Assembly: GCF_001640805.2 (NCBI RefSeq)
Contig: NC_066855.1
Coordinates: 1,990,015 to 2,054,014, forward strand
DNA: 64,000 nt
Reading direction: 5' to 3'
Source of the DNA: Lates calcarifer
Taxonomy: Eukaryota > Chordata > Actinopteri > Centropomidae
Shown here piece by piece: positions 12,001 to 20,674 of this stretch. Each line of letters starts with the position of its first letter. Positions within the stretch are counted from its first letter, which is position 1. Made by a program: the position numbers and the translations under genes. The notes below the pieces were generated by a model that saw only the letters and a list, made by a program, of their open reading frames with translations, was not told the DNA's origin and made no database searches.

Positions 12001-15000
12001 GATTTTCTCCATAACTTCCAGGATTAGCCAGCTGGTCAGGGTAGTAAGAGTGTTGCTTGCACACACTGTGACATTATAAAGCCCAGCAGATCCAAAAGTG
12101 TGATGGACCTTATGGTGAATGCCTTGGATAGCTTTGGAGCCATCGCCAAAGTCCCATATGTAGAGGACAGCATAGGTGGAGGGCTTCTGCAGAAGCTTCT
12201 AGAAGAAGAGGCTGTTTGACAAGAGGCACTGAGGGACAATAGGAGATGTAGGAGGTGCCGTATCTCAGGGCGGACCTTAATCTTCATGGATGTGCCAATG
12301 TTGTCATACTGGTTGGAGACTTGGACATGAAGAACGTAGTCATCTGCATTTAACAACAGAATAACATGTATTTTACTCTGATGTACTGAATAGTAAGCAC
12401 TTAGCAGAGTCTACCATAGTATCAGCCTTGATGCTACCATAGGAATGTCTACAAAGAAAGGAATTTTCAGATCCTTAAGTTTTGTTTTGGTCCCCTGCAG
12501 ACAATATCTATGCAGGTAGCACAGTACTAAACAATGAATGCAATGAAAATGAACCAAACAATAAGGCTGCAGGCTGTCAATCCAAAACAGTGACCTGAAA
12601 GATGCTAAAATGCTTCATAGAACTGAGGGAAATTTCAGAGTTGGGTTATATTTTTCTGCAGTTTTTATTACTGTGCAACACTTTTAACAATACATGAAGT
12701 AACTGATCCACTGTTAATGTAAAAAAATTTGATTTGTGCAACTTAAAAAGACTGTGTGTGCGTTTACCTGGAATTAAATAAGTATAGTTCACTGAGTCCT
12801 GGACATACACTTGCTTCACTCCTCTCTCCACAAGCCCCTCCATGGTCTGACATGGAGCAGGCTGGCTGTGGCTCACGTCTCGACTGCCATCACCAAAATC
12901 CCACCTGCATGACATGTACCACACAGAAATCTAGATTTACCAGACAAAAAACAACATCTAGGGTTATTTATGAAAGTTTCATCTCCATACCTGAAGGTGA
13001 CTGGCAGGGAGATGTCCACTTTGACCCTGAGGGTGTAGAGGTGAGTGGCATTCACAGCTATGAACTCCCTGACAAACAGGAGCTCTGGCTGAGTCAGTGG
13101 GGTCATTTCATCTGCAGTCAGGAGGATTTGCTGGCTCTGGGAGCTCACAGGGTTGGATGCTGTTACCTAGCATAAAGTTTACAGATTTTTTTAAGTTACT
13201 TTCCACCTATGATAATTGTAAAAATGACATTCCAAATTTTAAGTTCAGTAACACATCAAAAGGAAGTAACTGAACAAATTAGACATATTAAAGACAATAA
13301 AGTGTCTTACCCTGAGCTTATACCCAGCAGGTTTCTTGAACACTACACTGTAAGATTCTCCTTCATAGGCAAACTTCTCCAGGTCATCAATAACCCATGT
13401 GAATTTTACTGAGGAACCACTCTCCACTTTGGCTGTAAATGACTACAAAATAAAAACATAAAGATGCCAGTGTGAGAGAAGATGTAATGAAACTCGGAGA
13501 CCATTTTGTAGAATTCTTGGTCAAAGTGATGGCTTGACCAACTGACATCTCTTGAGCCACGTTGCTTGCTGCTTGCATGACTACTAAAAACATTGGTCAA
13601 ATATGAAAAATGCATGCATTGTATTTTTGCAGTCTCACCTGTGACTTGTCTACTAGCATCCTCAGGTGTCCATGTGGTTCAACACTAAGCCCTGTCACTG
13701 CCTCATAGCCACAAACTTTCACACTCACACTCTGCACATTCTGAGAGCTTACTACATCTATCACACTGATGTTCAGTGTCTGAACTCCCACTGAGGGCAA
13801 TAAGAGAGTCACAGAGGAGAACCAGTCTTCAAGGGACTGCCTCTTACAGCCAGGCCAAGACAAAGCCACCTCTGCAGGGCAAGATGGAAGAAAGGGGACC
13901 CCAGTTTGGAGCACTGGGGCTGACCATGAGCTTATGGCTTTCTGTCCATGCAGGGTCTTTACCATGATGAGTGTTGGGTTGTTGATTTGGAACATGAATC
14001 TGGTTCTTTTCATCAGGCAGGGGGTGGATGACACTAAGCATAAATTTAGATCTCAGAGTTGCAGTGGGACCTGTAGTCAGGGGCCTAATATCAGAAGCTG
14101 TGGTCGCCTCTGTGTGGGTGAAGCCAAAGCTATCATCAAGCTCTGTGCCTCTGTGAAGAGTGTCCATGTACAGCATCCTCAGATCACACACCACACCGTC
14201 CACCCACTGCCCTCCATGTGACAGAGAAGTAAGGCCTCCCTGCCACCAGCCTCCCCACTCTGCCCCTTTAAGGGACAGGTAACTCTGGCGCCAAGAGGAG
14301 TTTACAGAGGCTTCACTGCTGAGGCAATGAAGGAAGGTTCCAGAGTCGCGAGTGTGCTGTATTGCCACAATATCGTCAGGGTACACCATGATCACTTGAT
14401 TTGGTAGAAGCAGCTGTCGTAGGAAAAACATGACAGTGTTTAAGTATTATTCTATTTTATTTGTACTCAGACATTGTATGATTCATAATGAAAGTCAACT
14501 CACACTCATAGTTTTCAGTTCAGAGCTAGGGTTTATTCTCAGAGACAGGTCTGCCACCAGGTGGTAGAAGGGTGGTGTCACCGGGTATCTGGGAGGTAAA
14601 GCAAAGCCACGGACCCCTGCTGCAGAGTCATAGGGGCTGCAGGGACTGGTGGTGGGTACACAGGCCTCCAGCAGGTGGCACCAGTAGTGGCCCATGCTGC
14701 AGCCCCCTGTAGTGTTACACAGTGGTACTGCTGAGCAGCAGCTAAATGGATTAAGGAGAGAGCTGCAACCTGAGGAGCAAAGAGGAGATTATTACCAGTG
14801 CTAAACAGTACTGTTTAGTATTACCAACGGTACTGGTAAGTACTGCGGTACAGTACACATTCATAGTAACTTCTGTGTTGTACCTGGGGGTACCAGGTGG
14901 TGGTTGGGGTCGCAGTAGGGTCGGAGGATCTGAACACGGGCCAGGGAGGACAGTGGACTCGGCTGGACTACCAACTCCACTGATACCAACTGACCTGCAT

Positions 15001-17016
15001 GACTGAACCACAAGCCTGGGAAGAGCTGCATCTGTGGGTATTAAAGGAGCACCAGAATACAAACCAACAATATGAGGTATGGATTGCACAGTGATAACAT
15101 ACTTTTGTGTGAAAGACCACTGTCCACTGACCACTGTCAGGAGTCAGTGTTTTAGACTGACATTTTACTGACCTCCACTGTGTGTTGTCCAATGTCTGGG
15201 ATACTGAGAAGTGGTTGTATCTGGGTTTGAGCATAGATGCCAGTCATAAGAACCAATCCAGTCAGGTAACTGTCTATAGATGGCAAATCCTCTGCATGAG
15301 GAGGGATGAACCAAAATCACTCATTCACACATTTCTGTTGTTATTAGCGAATACATGACTGTAAATCAAAACTGGTAGTGTTGTGCTCGCTGAGTAACTA
15401 CAACTGAAGGATGCTTTATGTTAATGTGTGCTGCTGTCATTCTAAAGTGACACAGACGTCTTACCAGTTACTTCTTTTTCACAGAGGTAGCGGTATTGTC
15501 CAGCACATTGTGCTCTCCTCCACTGTCCCAGTATCCCCAAGGCCATCTGAGAACACCCGTTCTCACTGCCTCCAGCCCAATGTGCAGGAATTACTGGCTC
15601 CACAACCCCATCCTGCTCAGTCCCTTCTCCCCCTAGTCCCTTCAGCCATACCCACACCGTGGTTTTCCTAAACAAACACAGAGACGACAATGTATCTGCT
15701 GTTAAAGATGGAAACAGGGAAATAAAACATGATATAAATATAGAAGGACGTTGTTCATAGGACTCACACTGGAAAGGAGTAGTGGATGAAGTTTTGCAGC
15801 TCCAGGCTACCAGCAGATGCTAGATCCCCCCCTGGAGTCTCTCTGCATGAATCTTGTGCCTCAGACCATGAAGATGTGGTCTCAGACATCCAGTAACATC
15901 GCACGCTGGACAAGTGGATCCGACCACCTTTTGGACAGGGAATGTTCTCTGGAGGGCAATAATCATACAGCATGTAAGAGGAGTCATCTCTCATCACAAA
16001 CTGCTTGTCAGAATAATAATCATATCATTCACCAATATGTATCAAGACATCTGTCTTGTGAGGTGTGTTTGTTCAGCAGGTTCAATTACAGATATTAGAC
16101 TTGTTTTTTTTCAGTGGGAAAAATATTCACTGTCAGTTTGTACTAATTGAACAGGTGGAGCCCATAAGAGACTTAATGAGTACAACTGACTCAGCTCATT
16201 ATTAGAGGATACATGAGCTGAACAAACGAGAACAGCTGTTTTCAGACTTCTTGCCTGTCTGATTACAGAAATGCTCATATCACACATGTAATGTTTAAAT
16301 TTAAGAGTCTGTAATTATTGTCTTTTAACTCCTGTGACCAATAATCACCTGCTGCTTTTAACAGCAAATTTGAGCAGAACATATTAGTGCAAACTATACA
16401 ATATACACTGACATCTTTAACTGCTGAAACACTGGAAGCCAAAACAGTTTGGCATTTTAAGGGGGTAAATTTTTGCTTAACTCAGCATCTCACAAGTAAT
16501 TAAAATTTTACATTGCAAGAACTTTCACATTAGCACAATACAATGAAAAAACACAAAAAATCACATTAAAGTAAGTTAACTAAAAACTGTTTTAAAAAGT
16601 TCTTATATTATATAGTTCTTCATAATTACAGTAGAGTACATTATGCAATACCTACTGCAAACACAACACTGCACCTGTTCTTATTAAATTACATTACATT
16701 AGCATAAAAGTGCCACTTCTGCTTAAAGTAAAAAGGTAATATGAAAGATGACATTAATTCTGAAAAGCCTTATAGAATAGAAAATAAAATAAATAAAATA
16801 AATAATTTGTGCAAACAAAAAGAACTCCATTGCCCAGTATGATTACTGAACAGGGAACTGGAGAAACTCTCTGAGAAAGACAAAGAAAATATCACATTTG
16901 TATTTTTAGACTTAATTCAATATAAAATGGATCTTCTCACCTCCAGCTGCTGTGATCAAAACCAAGCAGAGAATCCAGGGGAGCACCTGCTTCAGTGACA
17001 CAAGGGTGCCTGTCAT
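1..17016 (-). CDS. pkd1b: Polycystin-1 family gene (pkd1-like, probably pkd1b), 5' and central exons, 3' end cut by window
   Basis: Large multi-domain receptor-like membrane protein; in vertebrates polycystin-1 pairs with polycystin-2 and works in mechanosensing, adhesion and matrix control. Exons on the minus strand (high to low): 17016-16941, 15948-15768, 15667-15465, 15291-15173, 15031-14884, 14769-14504, 14413-13963, 13871-13639, 13442-13311, 13166-12991, 12904-12768, 12343-8661, 8526-8374, 8098-7958, 7446-7163, 6989-6887, 6744-6616, 6452-6302, 6131-5994, 5762-5618, 5517-4789, 4171-4054, 3976-3721, 3549-3354, 3215-3048, 2672-2532, 2326-2116, 2004-1881, 1587-1444, 1343-935, 843-729, 632-424, 72-1. 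Phases agree at every junction once four single-base frame breaks are allowed for. About 3,300 codons are present; human PKD1 is about 4,300 residues. Domain order is signal peptide, C-type lectin, LDL-A-like, PKD repeats, REJ, GPS, TM1, PLAT, TM2, TM3. The family is certain; the b-paralogue symbol is inferred from the missing LRR/WSC modules and is less sure. Confidence 0.85.
73..423 (-). other. Intron between pkd1b exons 32 and 33
   Basis: About 350 bp of AT-rich intron. It begins with a GTACCA donor at the upper end and finishes with a CCCTAG acceptor. No coding or structural feature is visible in it. Confidence 0.7.
424..1587 (-). CDS. pkd1b: pkd1b exons 29-32: large intracellular loop
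   Basis: Exons 1587-1444, 1343-935, 843-729 and 632-424 encode the poorly conserved serine-rich cytosolic loop between the third and fourth helices. The motifs VYLGQSELSGPSFLSL and SSILDFWAASG resemble the human loop that contains SSVLDSSFLTFSG. The rest is low in hydrophobic residues and rich in Ser, Thr and Pro, with runs such as AAAAE and PSPSPDSTRSSSTT, suggesting a disordered, phosphorylatable linker. All four exons are open and in phase. Confidence 0.8.
1881..2326 (-). CDS. pkd1b: pkd1b exons 27-28: second and third transmembrane helices
   Basis: Exon 27 (2326-2116) encodes the conserved RHLWLSLWERPTHSCFTR block, then a hydrophobic span CALMLHLYLALGALWYGAVG. Exon 28 (2004-1881) encodes another span containing VVAVGMTVAVLVFPLQCFLC and a basic end FRKTHS, matching TM2 and TM3 of polycystin-1. 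Both splice junctions are good (acceptors CAG and AAG, donors GTGAGA and GTAACT). Confidence 0.9.
2532..3215 (-). CDS. pkd1b: pkd1b exons 25-26: PLAT/LH2 domain
   Basis: Exons 3215-3048 and 2672-2532 complete the PLAT (lipoxygenase-like, cytosolic) domain begun in exon 24. Visible hallmarks are GTTAHVGISLYGV, the basic-aromatic strand VWKIRIWHDN, then WYVQHVVVWN and FFFVLEDWLSVE. In mammalian polycystin-1 this first intracellular loop binds lipids and is phosphorylated by PKA. Phases join cleanly (1 and 1). The acceptor of exon 26 is weak in pyrimidines but the protein match leaves little doubt. Confidence 0.9.
3354..3976 (-). CDS. pkd1b: pkd1b exons 23-24: GPS autoproteolysis site and first transmembrane helix
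   Basis: Exon 23 (3976-3721) encodes the GPS motif: SSLCQYYS, then RRWSSEGL, then HCLTQHLTMFGASLF. The HL-T tripeptide at which polycystin-1 is cut is retained, and both GPS cysteines and the tryptophan are present, so cleavage competence is expected. Exon 24 (3549-3354) encodes the first membrane span (VVGIVCAVLVLIHLLVGLIA), followed by the family's HKLDHLDSLR and the start of PLAT (YRVLVKTGW). The exons join in phase 0 and exon 24 leaves in phase 1. Confidence 0.9.
4054..8526 (-). CDS. pkd1b: pkd1b exons 13-22: REJ (receptor for egg jelly) module
   Basis: Ten exons carry the REJ region, needed in the family for autoproteolysis at the neighbouring GPS. Markers in order: GSVYIFTLTVLKPGRK (exon 13), the cysteine set VECVSCSAL and CGQCDDQ (exon 14), PGLSYTFTLNV (exon 15), CSGWQDDE across exons 15-16, VIALNR (exon 17), IPYSIALTSQLNQ (exon 18), SELVCKGCQKKVLEA (exon 20). 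Exon 15 (7446-7163) has a frame break near 7224: the frame first used reaches TGA, while the family sequence CDLSPESGIRLLE continues one base on and enters exon 16 in the correct phase. Exon 21 (5517-4789) is 729 bp and intact. The 5' border of exon 22 (about 4171) is weakly supported, because its pyrimidine tract is poor. Confidence 0.8.
4172..4788 (-). other. Intron between pkd1b exons 21 and 22, holding a dispersed repeat
   Basis: Roughly 617 bp. The lower third is ordinary AT-rich sequence; the part from about 4440 to 4690 is a copy of a dispersed repeat described separately. A plausible alternative acceptor (TTTCTAG near 4211) lies upstream of the chosen one, but the frame that follows it reaches a stop before joining the conserved protein. 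Confidence 0.6.
4441..4690 (+). repeat. Teleost dispersed repeat (GCTAACGTTAGC type), copy 1
   Basis: Contains ACTATATGTAAGTTTTTG, GCTAACGTTAGCATTAACAG and CTAACTTCAATAGAAGAAAA. Partial relatives occur near 34590-34810 and 43446-43560 in the slc39a11 intron, so this is a multi-copy element rather than unique intron. No coding capacity and no clear terminal repeats. Probably a non-autonomous transposon remnant. Confidence 0.6.
8661..12343 (-). CDS. pkd1b: pkd1b exon 12: giant exon encoding the PKD-repeat array (with three frame breaks)
   Basis: One 3,683-bp exon that corresponds to exon 15 of human PKD1 (about 3.6 kb). It holds about a dozen PKD repeats, recognisable by the WDFGDG signature or variants: IWDFGDGS, DFDFGDGS, FHWQFGDGS, WFINSSS, VQWDFGDGS, YYWTVDG, TYHWLAA, EYLWYVD, HWDWKV, YTWIFH, YLWDFGDS. 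It ends in the start of REJ. Frame breaks: the first near 12231-12265, the second near 12184, the third near 11775. Between them the homologous protein continues in the next frame, so each looks like one extra base (or two missing). The three shifts add up to one codon, and the long 3' part from about 11770 to 8661 is fully open (over 1,000 codons). The donor is GTAAAA followed by an unbroken A run. Confidence 0.85.
12768..14413 (-). CDS. pkd1b: pkd1b exons 7-11: pre-array region and first PKD repeats
   Basis: Exons 14413-13963, 13871-13639, 13442-13311, 13166-12991 and 12904-12768. Exon 7 carries the family block MVYPDDIVAIQHT and WVDGVVCDLRMLY. The intron between exons 7 and 8 is only 91 bp (donor GTAAAG, acceptor with a pyrimidine run and CAG). 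Exon 8 begins a degenerate Ig-like fold (VALSWPGC). Exon 9 gives KFTWVIDD, the Trp-centred strand of an atypical PKD repeat, and exons 10-11 end in the canonical RWDFGDGS. All extracellular. No frame problems seen in these five exons. Confidence 0.85.
14504..15291 (-). CDS. pkd1b: pkd1b exons 4-6: linker and LDL-A-like cysteine-rich segment
   Basis: Three exons (15291-15173, 15031-14884, 14769-14504). Exons 4-5 hold the linker with the family block FPGLWFSHAG and LRPYCDPNHHLVPPG. Exon 6 is rich in cysteine (CCSAVPLC, GGCSMGHYWC, LLEACVP, SPCSPYD) and corresponds to the LDL-A-like module of polycystin-1, followed by the conserved LPPRYPVTPPFYHLVADL stretch. Phases are 1, 0 and 1, 0, with clear splice sites. 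Extracellular; thought in the family to aid ligand or matrix contact. Confidence 0.85.
15465..15948 (-). CDS. pkd1b: pkd1b exons 2-3: C-type lectin-like domain
   Basis: Exons 15948-15768 and 15667-15465 together encode about 128 residues of a C-type lectin-like domain. It opens with CPKGG and a second cysteine in VRCYW, has the helix region WSEAQDSC with the expected Trp and Cys, the core WVWLKGL that replaces the usual WIGL, and ends with the paired cysteines in QCAGQYRYLCE. In mammalian polycystin-1 this domain lies behind LRR, WSC and a first PKD repeat; here it follows the signal peptide directly. The classical EPN/QPD and WND calcium-sugar motifs are not obvious, so carbohydrate binding is uncertain. 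Confidence 0.85.
15949..16940 (-). other. pkd1b intron 1
   Basis: Nearly 1 kb, the largest intron seen in this gene. It is AT-rich with an ATAAA-type simple stretch near 16785-16805. No open frame with recognisable protein. First introns often hold regulatory sites, but nothing specific can be named here. Confidence 0.6.
16941..17016 (-). CDS. pkd1b: pkd1b exon 1: start codon and signal peptide
   Basis: The ATG at 17016-17014 opens a 25-residue reading frame with a polar start, a hydrophobic core (PWILCLVLIT) and a small-residue end (AAG), which is a classic signal peptide. The exon ends in phase 1 before a GTGAGA donor. The next exon joins straight into the cysteine-rich start of a lectin domain, so the mature protein begins with that domain. 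This start was chosen because it is the only one giving a signal peptide in phase with exon 2; a further upstream coding exon cannot be excluded from sequence alone. Confidence 0.8.
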
Positions 17017-19378
17017 CTTGCAGAGGAAATTATACTCTCCCGAGGATAAAATGATACTCTCTGCATGATCACCACAGGAGCGTTGTAGAAATCAAAACTC
17101 TCCCATTACTGCATTAAATTCTTCTTCTCATCTTTCTTTTTCTGTCATTGCTGCAAGATTCTCCTGAGTGTTCTTGCACAAGTTAAACACTGAGTCTTCT
17201 TTTCAGTCCCCTCTTCCCTCACCTTAAACCCAACTCTGTGTCTTTCACACACACTCACATTTCCCTCCACTAACACCTCCCTCCCCTTGTCCTGCAAACA
17301 CACTATGAGTTATGGTGGTCGTTGTTTTAAAGGCCTCCTCTCCACTCTCTCTGAGCGCCTGGGTGACTTCTACTTTGTCTCTCAGCAACAGCTATAGAGG
17401 CGGCGTGGACAGAGGAGGCCAGCACTGCTCATTACCATGTTGTAAAACCCCTGGCCCTCAGTAGAAACAGTCAGATTCACTCAGGCAGGATGCAGCTAAG
17501 GGTCCTGACAGAAACAAGTCTTAGACACCAAAGAGTCATTGCAGTGTCTGTGTTGTTTGGGTGCAAATAGTTTCTTTATACATGTTTTATGGAATCTAGA
17601 GGGATCAGTATCTTGTTCTGGGTCGTCAAAACCTTTTTAGTTCTTTCTTCTGTGTTGTGCTCCCAGCCTGTTGTCCCAGCACTAACACCAGGACCTCATC
17701 ACCAGCTAAACAAAGGCTCTGTGACGCACATGACAAAAGAAATAGACCTAGCTTTAAAAGAAAGGATGCCATCTGTGTTGCCTGGAGAGAGAACAGATAA
17801 AGCTGAAGGCAGTGATAAGAAGAACATAGCTGAGAATTGTCACTCCATTGCTATGGATACAATTGTATTTTTCTTTATGAGACAGAACCTTTCTTCTCAC
17901 AATAGCAAGAGAGATTCAGCAAGAGGGAGCTTAACCGGTTACATTAAATATAGTTACAATTCCAATCGATCAGAGTATTTAATACATTTCTTCTACTGTT
18001 TTTCAGCACCATTAGGTAGTACATTCTGGAAGATAATGTTTACTCCACTTTCTTGTCAATTCACAGATTAAAAACACGTGAACATCTTTTAACTAAAATA
18101 ACTAACTGAAATGTACCATCATAAAGTATAAACAGACTTTTGATAAAGAGGTGGTGATGGTGTTTAAAATTACTTCACAATGGTTGATTTATATATTCTA
18201 CACAGTTTATTCACATGATTATTAATTTAACAATGTCAATTTATCATCTTTCGTAGTCATTTTAACACTTTGAATTTTATAGTGCACTCTGAGTATAAAC
18301 TAATCCGCTGATTATGAGTCAACACTGTAAAAGTCTAGTCTAATTGTTCCAGTAGTAACTGGCTTTGTGTTGTTGTAGCATTCAGAAACACTAGGGGGCA
18401 GCAGCACGACATTAAACTGAAAGTCGTCCACAGCACAAACACGACGAGGAAGAAAGAGAAACGGGAAGATGAAAGCAGCAGCTGATGGTGACACATCATA
18501 GGTAGGCTAATATAAAACGAAGAAAACATAATAGAATATATCCTTTATGATGCTATAACTCATTTAAAAGCGAAGAAACGCAAAGTTTGTTGCGAAATTT
18601 GCAGTCTAATGTCGAACGTGATACAAAATGTGATGCTTTTAGCTGAATATTGGTTCCTGTTGGGGAACGGGTCTTAGCCCAGATACGTGACGTTACACTG
18701 TACAGTATGTTCAACAGAGATGCAATAAGAAGCTATAATATCTTACTGCAACACGGAAAATAGTTAACCTTTAGTTCGGCATACATTCAGCGCACCAGTC
18801 TGCAGTTTAATACGTTTTCTTTCCCCACCATTCTTCTGTCAGAACGACACCGTGCGAGAAGACAACAATCCTAAAAATAAATATTTTACTCAATCACAAA
18901 ATATTTCATCCATTAATTTACGCCGAAATTCGTAAGATACCTTAATTATTCATAATCAGTCATAAGTTGTGGTAAATCCATTGCACATTACAACCGACAA
19001 ACCATTAAACATTAAATTGTGAAATATTACAATGGACATTTGGTGGAAAGGGCCGGAAAAGGCTAGCTCGATGCTTTCTCATGTACATCTTAGCCTCTCG
19101 GACCCACACTTCATGTGAAGTTGTTGGATGGAAATGTAACATTATGATGTTAAAGGCGACAAAATTAGGTTCTAGTCCCTTTGTACCTCCACTTAAGATG
19201 CTGAATTGAACATTATATGGTTTAAACCATATAGGTTTCACTGCAGATGAGTGTGTTGTAGAGTCGAAAATTAGGCTGTAGCAACAACAAATAAGTTACC
19301 ACACATTTACTATATTGTAAAGCATTTGTTACACCTGTATTTGAGTTTTCTCTGTCTTCGTTCACAGCAGGATCTCCA
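17017..19378. other. Head-to-head intergenic region between pkd1b and asb12
   Basis: About 2.4 kb separates the start codons of the two divergent genes. The pkd1b-proximal part (17017-17350) is pyrimidine-rich and presumably holds its 5' UTR and promoter; no TATA box stands out. A possible non-coding first exon of asb12 ends at a donor-like CATAG-GTAGGC around 18500, preceded by a 10-codon upstream reading frame at 18469-18501; this is a guess. An acceptor (CACAGCAG) precedes the asb12 coding exon at about 19370. A CTCF-like motif lies at 18388. Confidence 0.5.
18388..18401 (+). promoter_or_regulatory. Candidate CTCF-binding motif
   Basis: ACACTAGGGGGCAG matches 13 of 14 positions of the vertebrate CTCF core CCASYAGRKGGCRS. 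It lies between two divergent genes, a common place for such sites. Motif match only; occupancy unknown. Confidence 0.4.
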
Positions 19379-20144
19379 ATGCTCCAATTAACGGCTTCTG
19401 AAGAAGAAGAAGAATGCACTTGTGAGATCTTCCAGGTCAGACAGGCAGTGTTACAAAACAATGACAGACTCCTTGATAAGATGCTCTGCCAAGAAATCTA
19501 CAGGAAGGTCATCAACTGCAGAGGTGGCTGGGGCATTGCAGGCACGCCTCTCCATGCTGCTGTGTCTAAAGGTCATCTCAGCTGTCTGCAGGTCCTGCTA
19601 GCCCACGGTGCCCTGGTAGACAGTATAGATGTCAAGGCTCAGACGCCCCTCTTTGCCGCTGTTCGTGGGAAATACCTGGACTGTGTTTTAGCGCTCCTAC
19701 GAGCAGGCGCCAACCCCAATGGGAACTCATTCAACAACTGCACCCCCGTCCTCACTGCTGCTCGGGAGGGTGACGTGGAGATATTAAAGGAACTGCTTAA
19801 ACATGGCGCAGAGGTGAACTCCCGCTCTAAAGTCTTGCTCTGGACATCCAGTGCCAGGGTTTCGAGCGGGCCGCTGTACCTGGCTGCAGTTTACGGACAC
19901 ATGGAGTGTTTCAAACTGCTGCTCCTCTACGGGGCAGATCCAGATTACAATGGCACAGATGCAAAGCTGCTGAGTTCTATCAAGCATCCTAAAACTGTGC
20001 TGGAGATGTGCCTCAGGCACGGCTGTGGCGTGGAGTACATCCAGCTTCTGATCGACTTCGGTGCAAACGTCTACCTCCCTACGCTGATCATCGAGAAGTC
20101 CACGAAGCAGAACGAAGCTGTGGAGCTGCTTCTGCGGGAAAGAG

Positions 20145-20175
<31 letters not shown>

Positions 20176-20539
20176 ATACATGTTTCTTCTCAGTAGTCCA
20201 ACCTCAGTGGATGCTACCCTTGAGTAAGCCTGTTACTGCTGCGAACAACAACAAAAAATTTCCTTGAGGTCTCAGACAGATCTTGTTAGATAAAGTGTGT
20301 GGAAATCACAAAAATAAGAGTCAGTTTTTAATGATATTATTTCATGATGAACTATTTATTATAACTTCTTGTGTCCTTTGTTTTCAGGAAACCCAAAAGC
20401 CTTGATGTCACAGTGCCGACTCGCCGTCAGAAGATACCTCAAAAAGATCAACAAGATCCACTGTATCGACCAGCTGGACATGCCAACAAGTCTCATCAAC
20501 TTCCTGCAATACAAACCTGCCCCAGCAACTGTTCTGTAG
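19379..20539 (+). CDS. asb12: Ankyrin repeat and SOCS box protein 12 (asb12)
   Basis: Two coding exons, 19379-20144 and 20388-20539, give a 305-residue protein; human ASB12 is about 309. ASB proteins are substrate receptors of Cullin-5/Elongin B-C ubiquitin ligases. After an acidic N-terminus (SEEEEECTCE) come about six ankyrin repeats. Clear examples are GTPLHAAVSKGHLSCLQVLL, AQTPLFAAVRGKYLDCVLAL, CTPVLTAAREGDVEILKELL and GPLYLAAVYGHMECFKLLLL, followed by the family-typical EYIQLLIDFGANVYLP. Exon 2 encodes the SOCS box: LMSQCRLAVRRYL for the Elongin-binding helix, then IDQLDMPTSLINFL. The frame across the intron (G to GA) restores GNPKAL. The start is the first ATG after an acceptor. Human ASB12 has a slightly longer N-terminus, so an upstream coding exon is possible. 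In fish there may be a and b copies; I do not assign one. Confidence 0.9.
20145..20174 (+). repeat. (GT)n(AT)n microsatellite on the asb12 splice donor
   Basis: The asb12 intron begins with GTGTGT and runs straight into about 12 AT units. The donor GT is therefore the first unit of a dinucleotide repeat rather than a GTRAGT consensus. Confidence 0.9.
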
Positions 20540-20668
20540 CTAAGTGAGCTGGAGGCAAATTCATTTTTGTTTTAGCTAAAGCTTTTGTTTTATTTGCAGA
20601 TTGTGGACCACCTTTTAATGACTCCTGTCTACTCATGTGCTTTTCTGTTAAGACTTATAAGTCAAAGC

Positions 20669-20674
20669 ATTAAA
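20669..20674 (+). terminator. Candidate asb12 polyadenylation signal
   Basis: ATTAAA, the commonest variant of the vertebrate poly(A) hexamer, lies 130 bp after the stop codon, with T/G-rich sequence downstream from about 20690. No transcript evidence. Confidence 0.45.

Noticed and set aside
12184..12274. An 89-bp mini-intron in exon 12 (AAG-GTCCGC to CTGCAG-AAG) that would restore the WDFGDG frame
   Set aside because: The donor GTCCGC is poor, and splicing would remove the first strands of a PKD repeat whose sequence (PLVKQPLLLEASAE) is clearly readable in the third frame. Single-base shifts explain it better.
15914..16150. Plus-strand frames over the pkd1b lectin exons
   Set aside because: Antisense shadows of exon 2 and intron 1.
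17589..18071. A 160-codon plus-strand frame in the pkd1b-asb12 interval
   Set aside because: It begins with a hydrophobic stretch but the rest shows no domain and no splice context, and I recognise no homologue. Kept as intergenic, though a lineage-specific small protein cannot be excluded.
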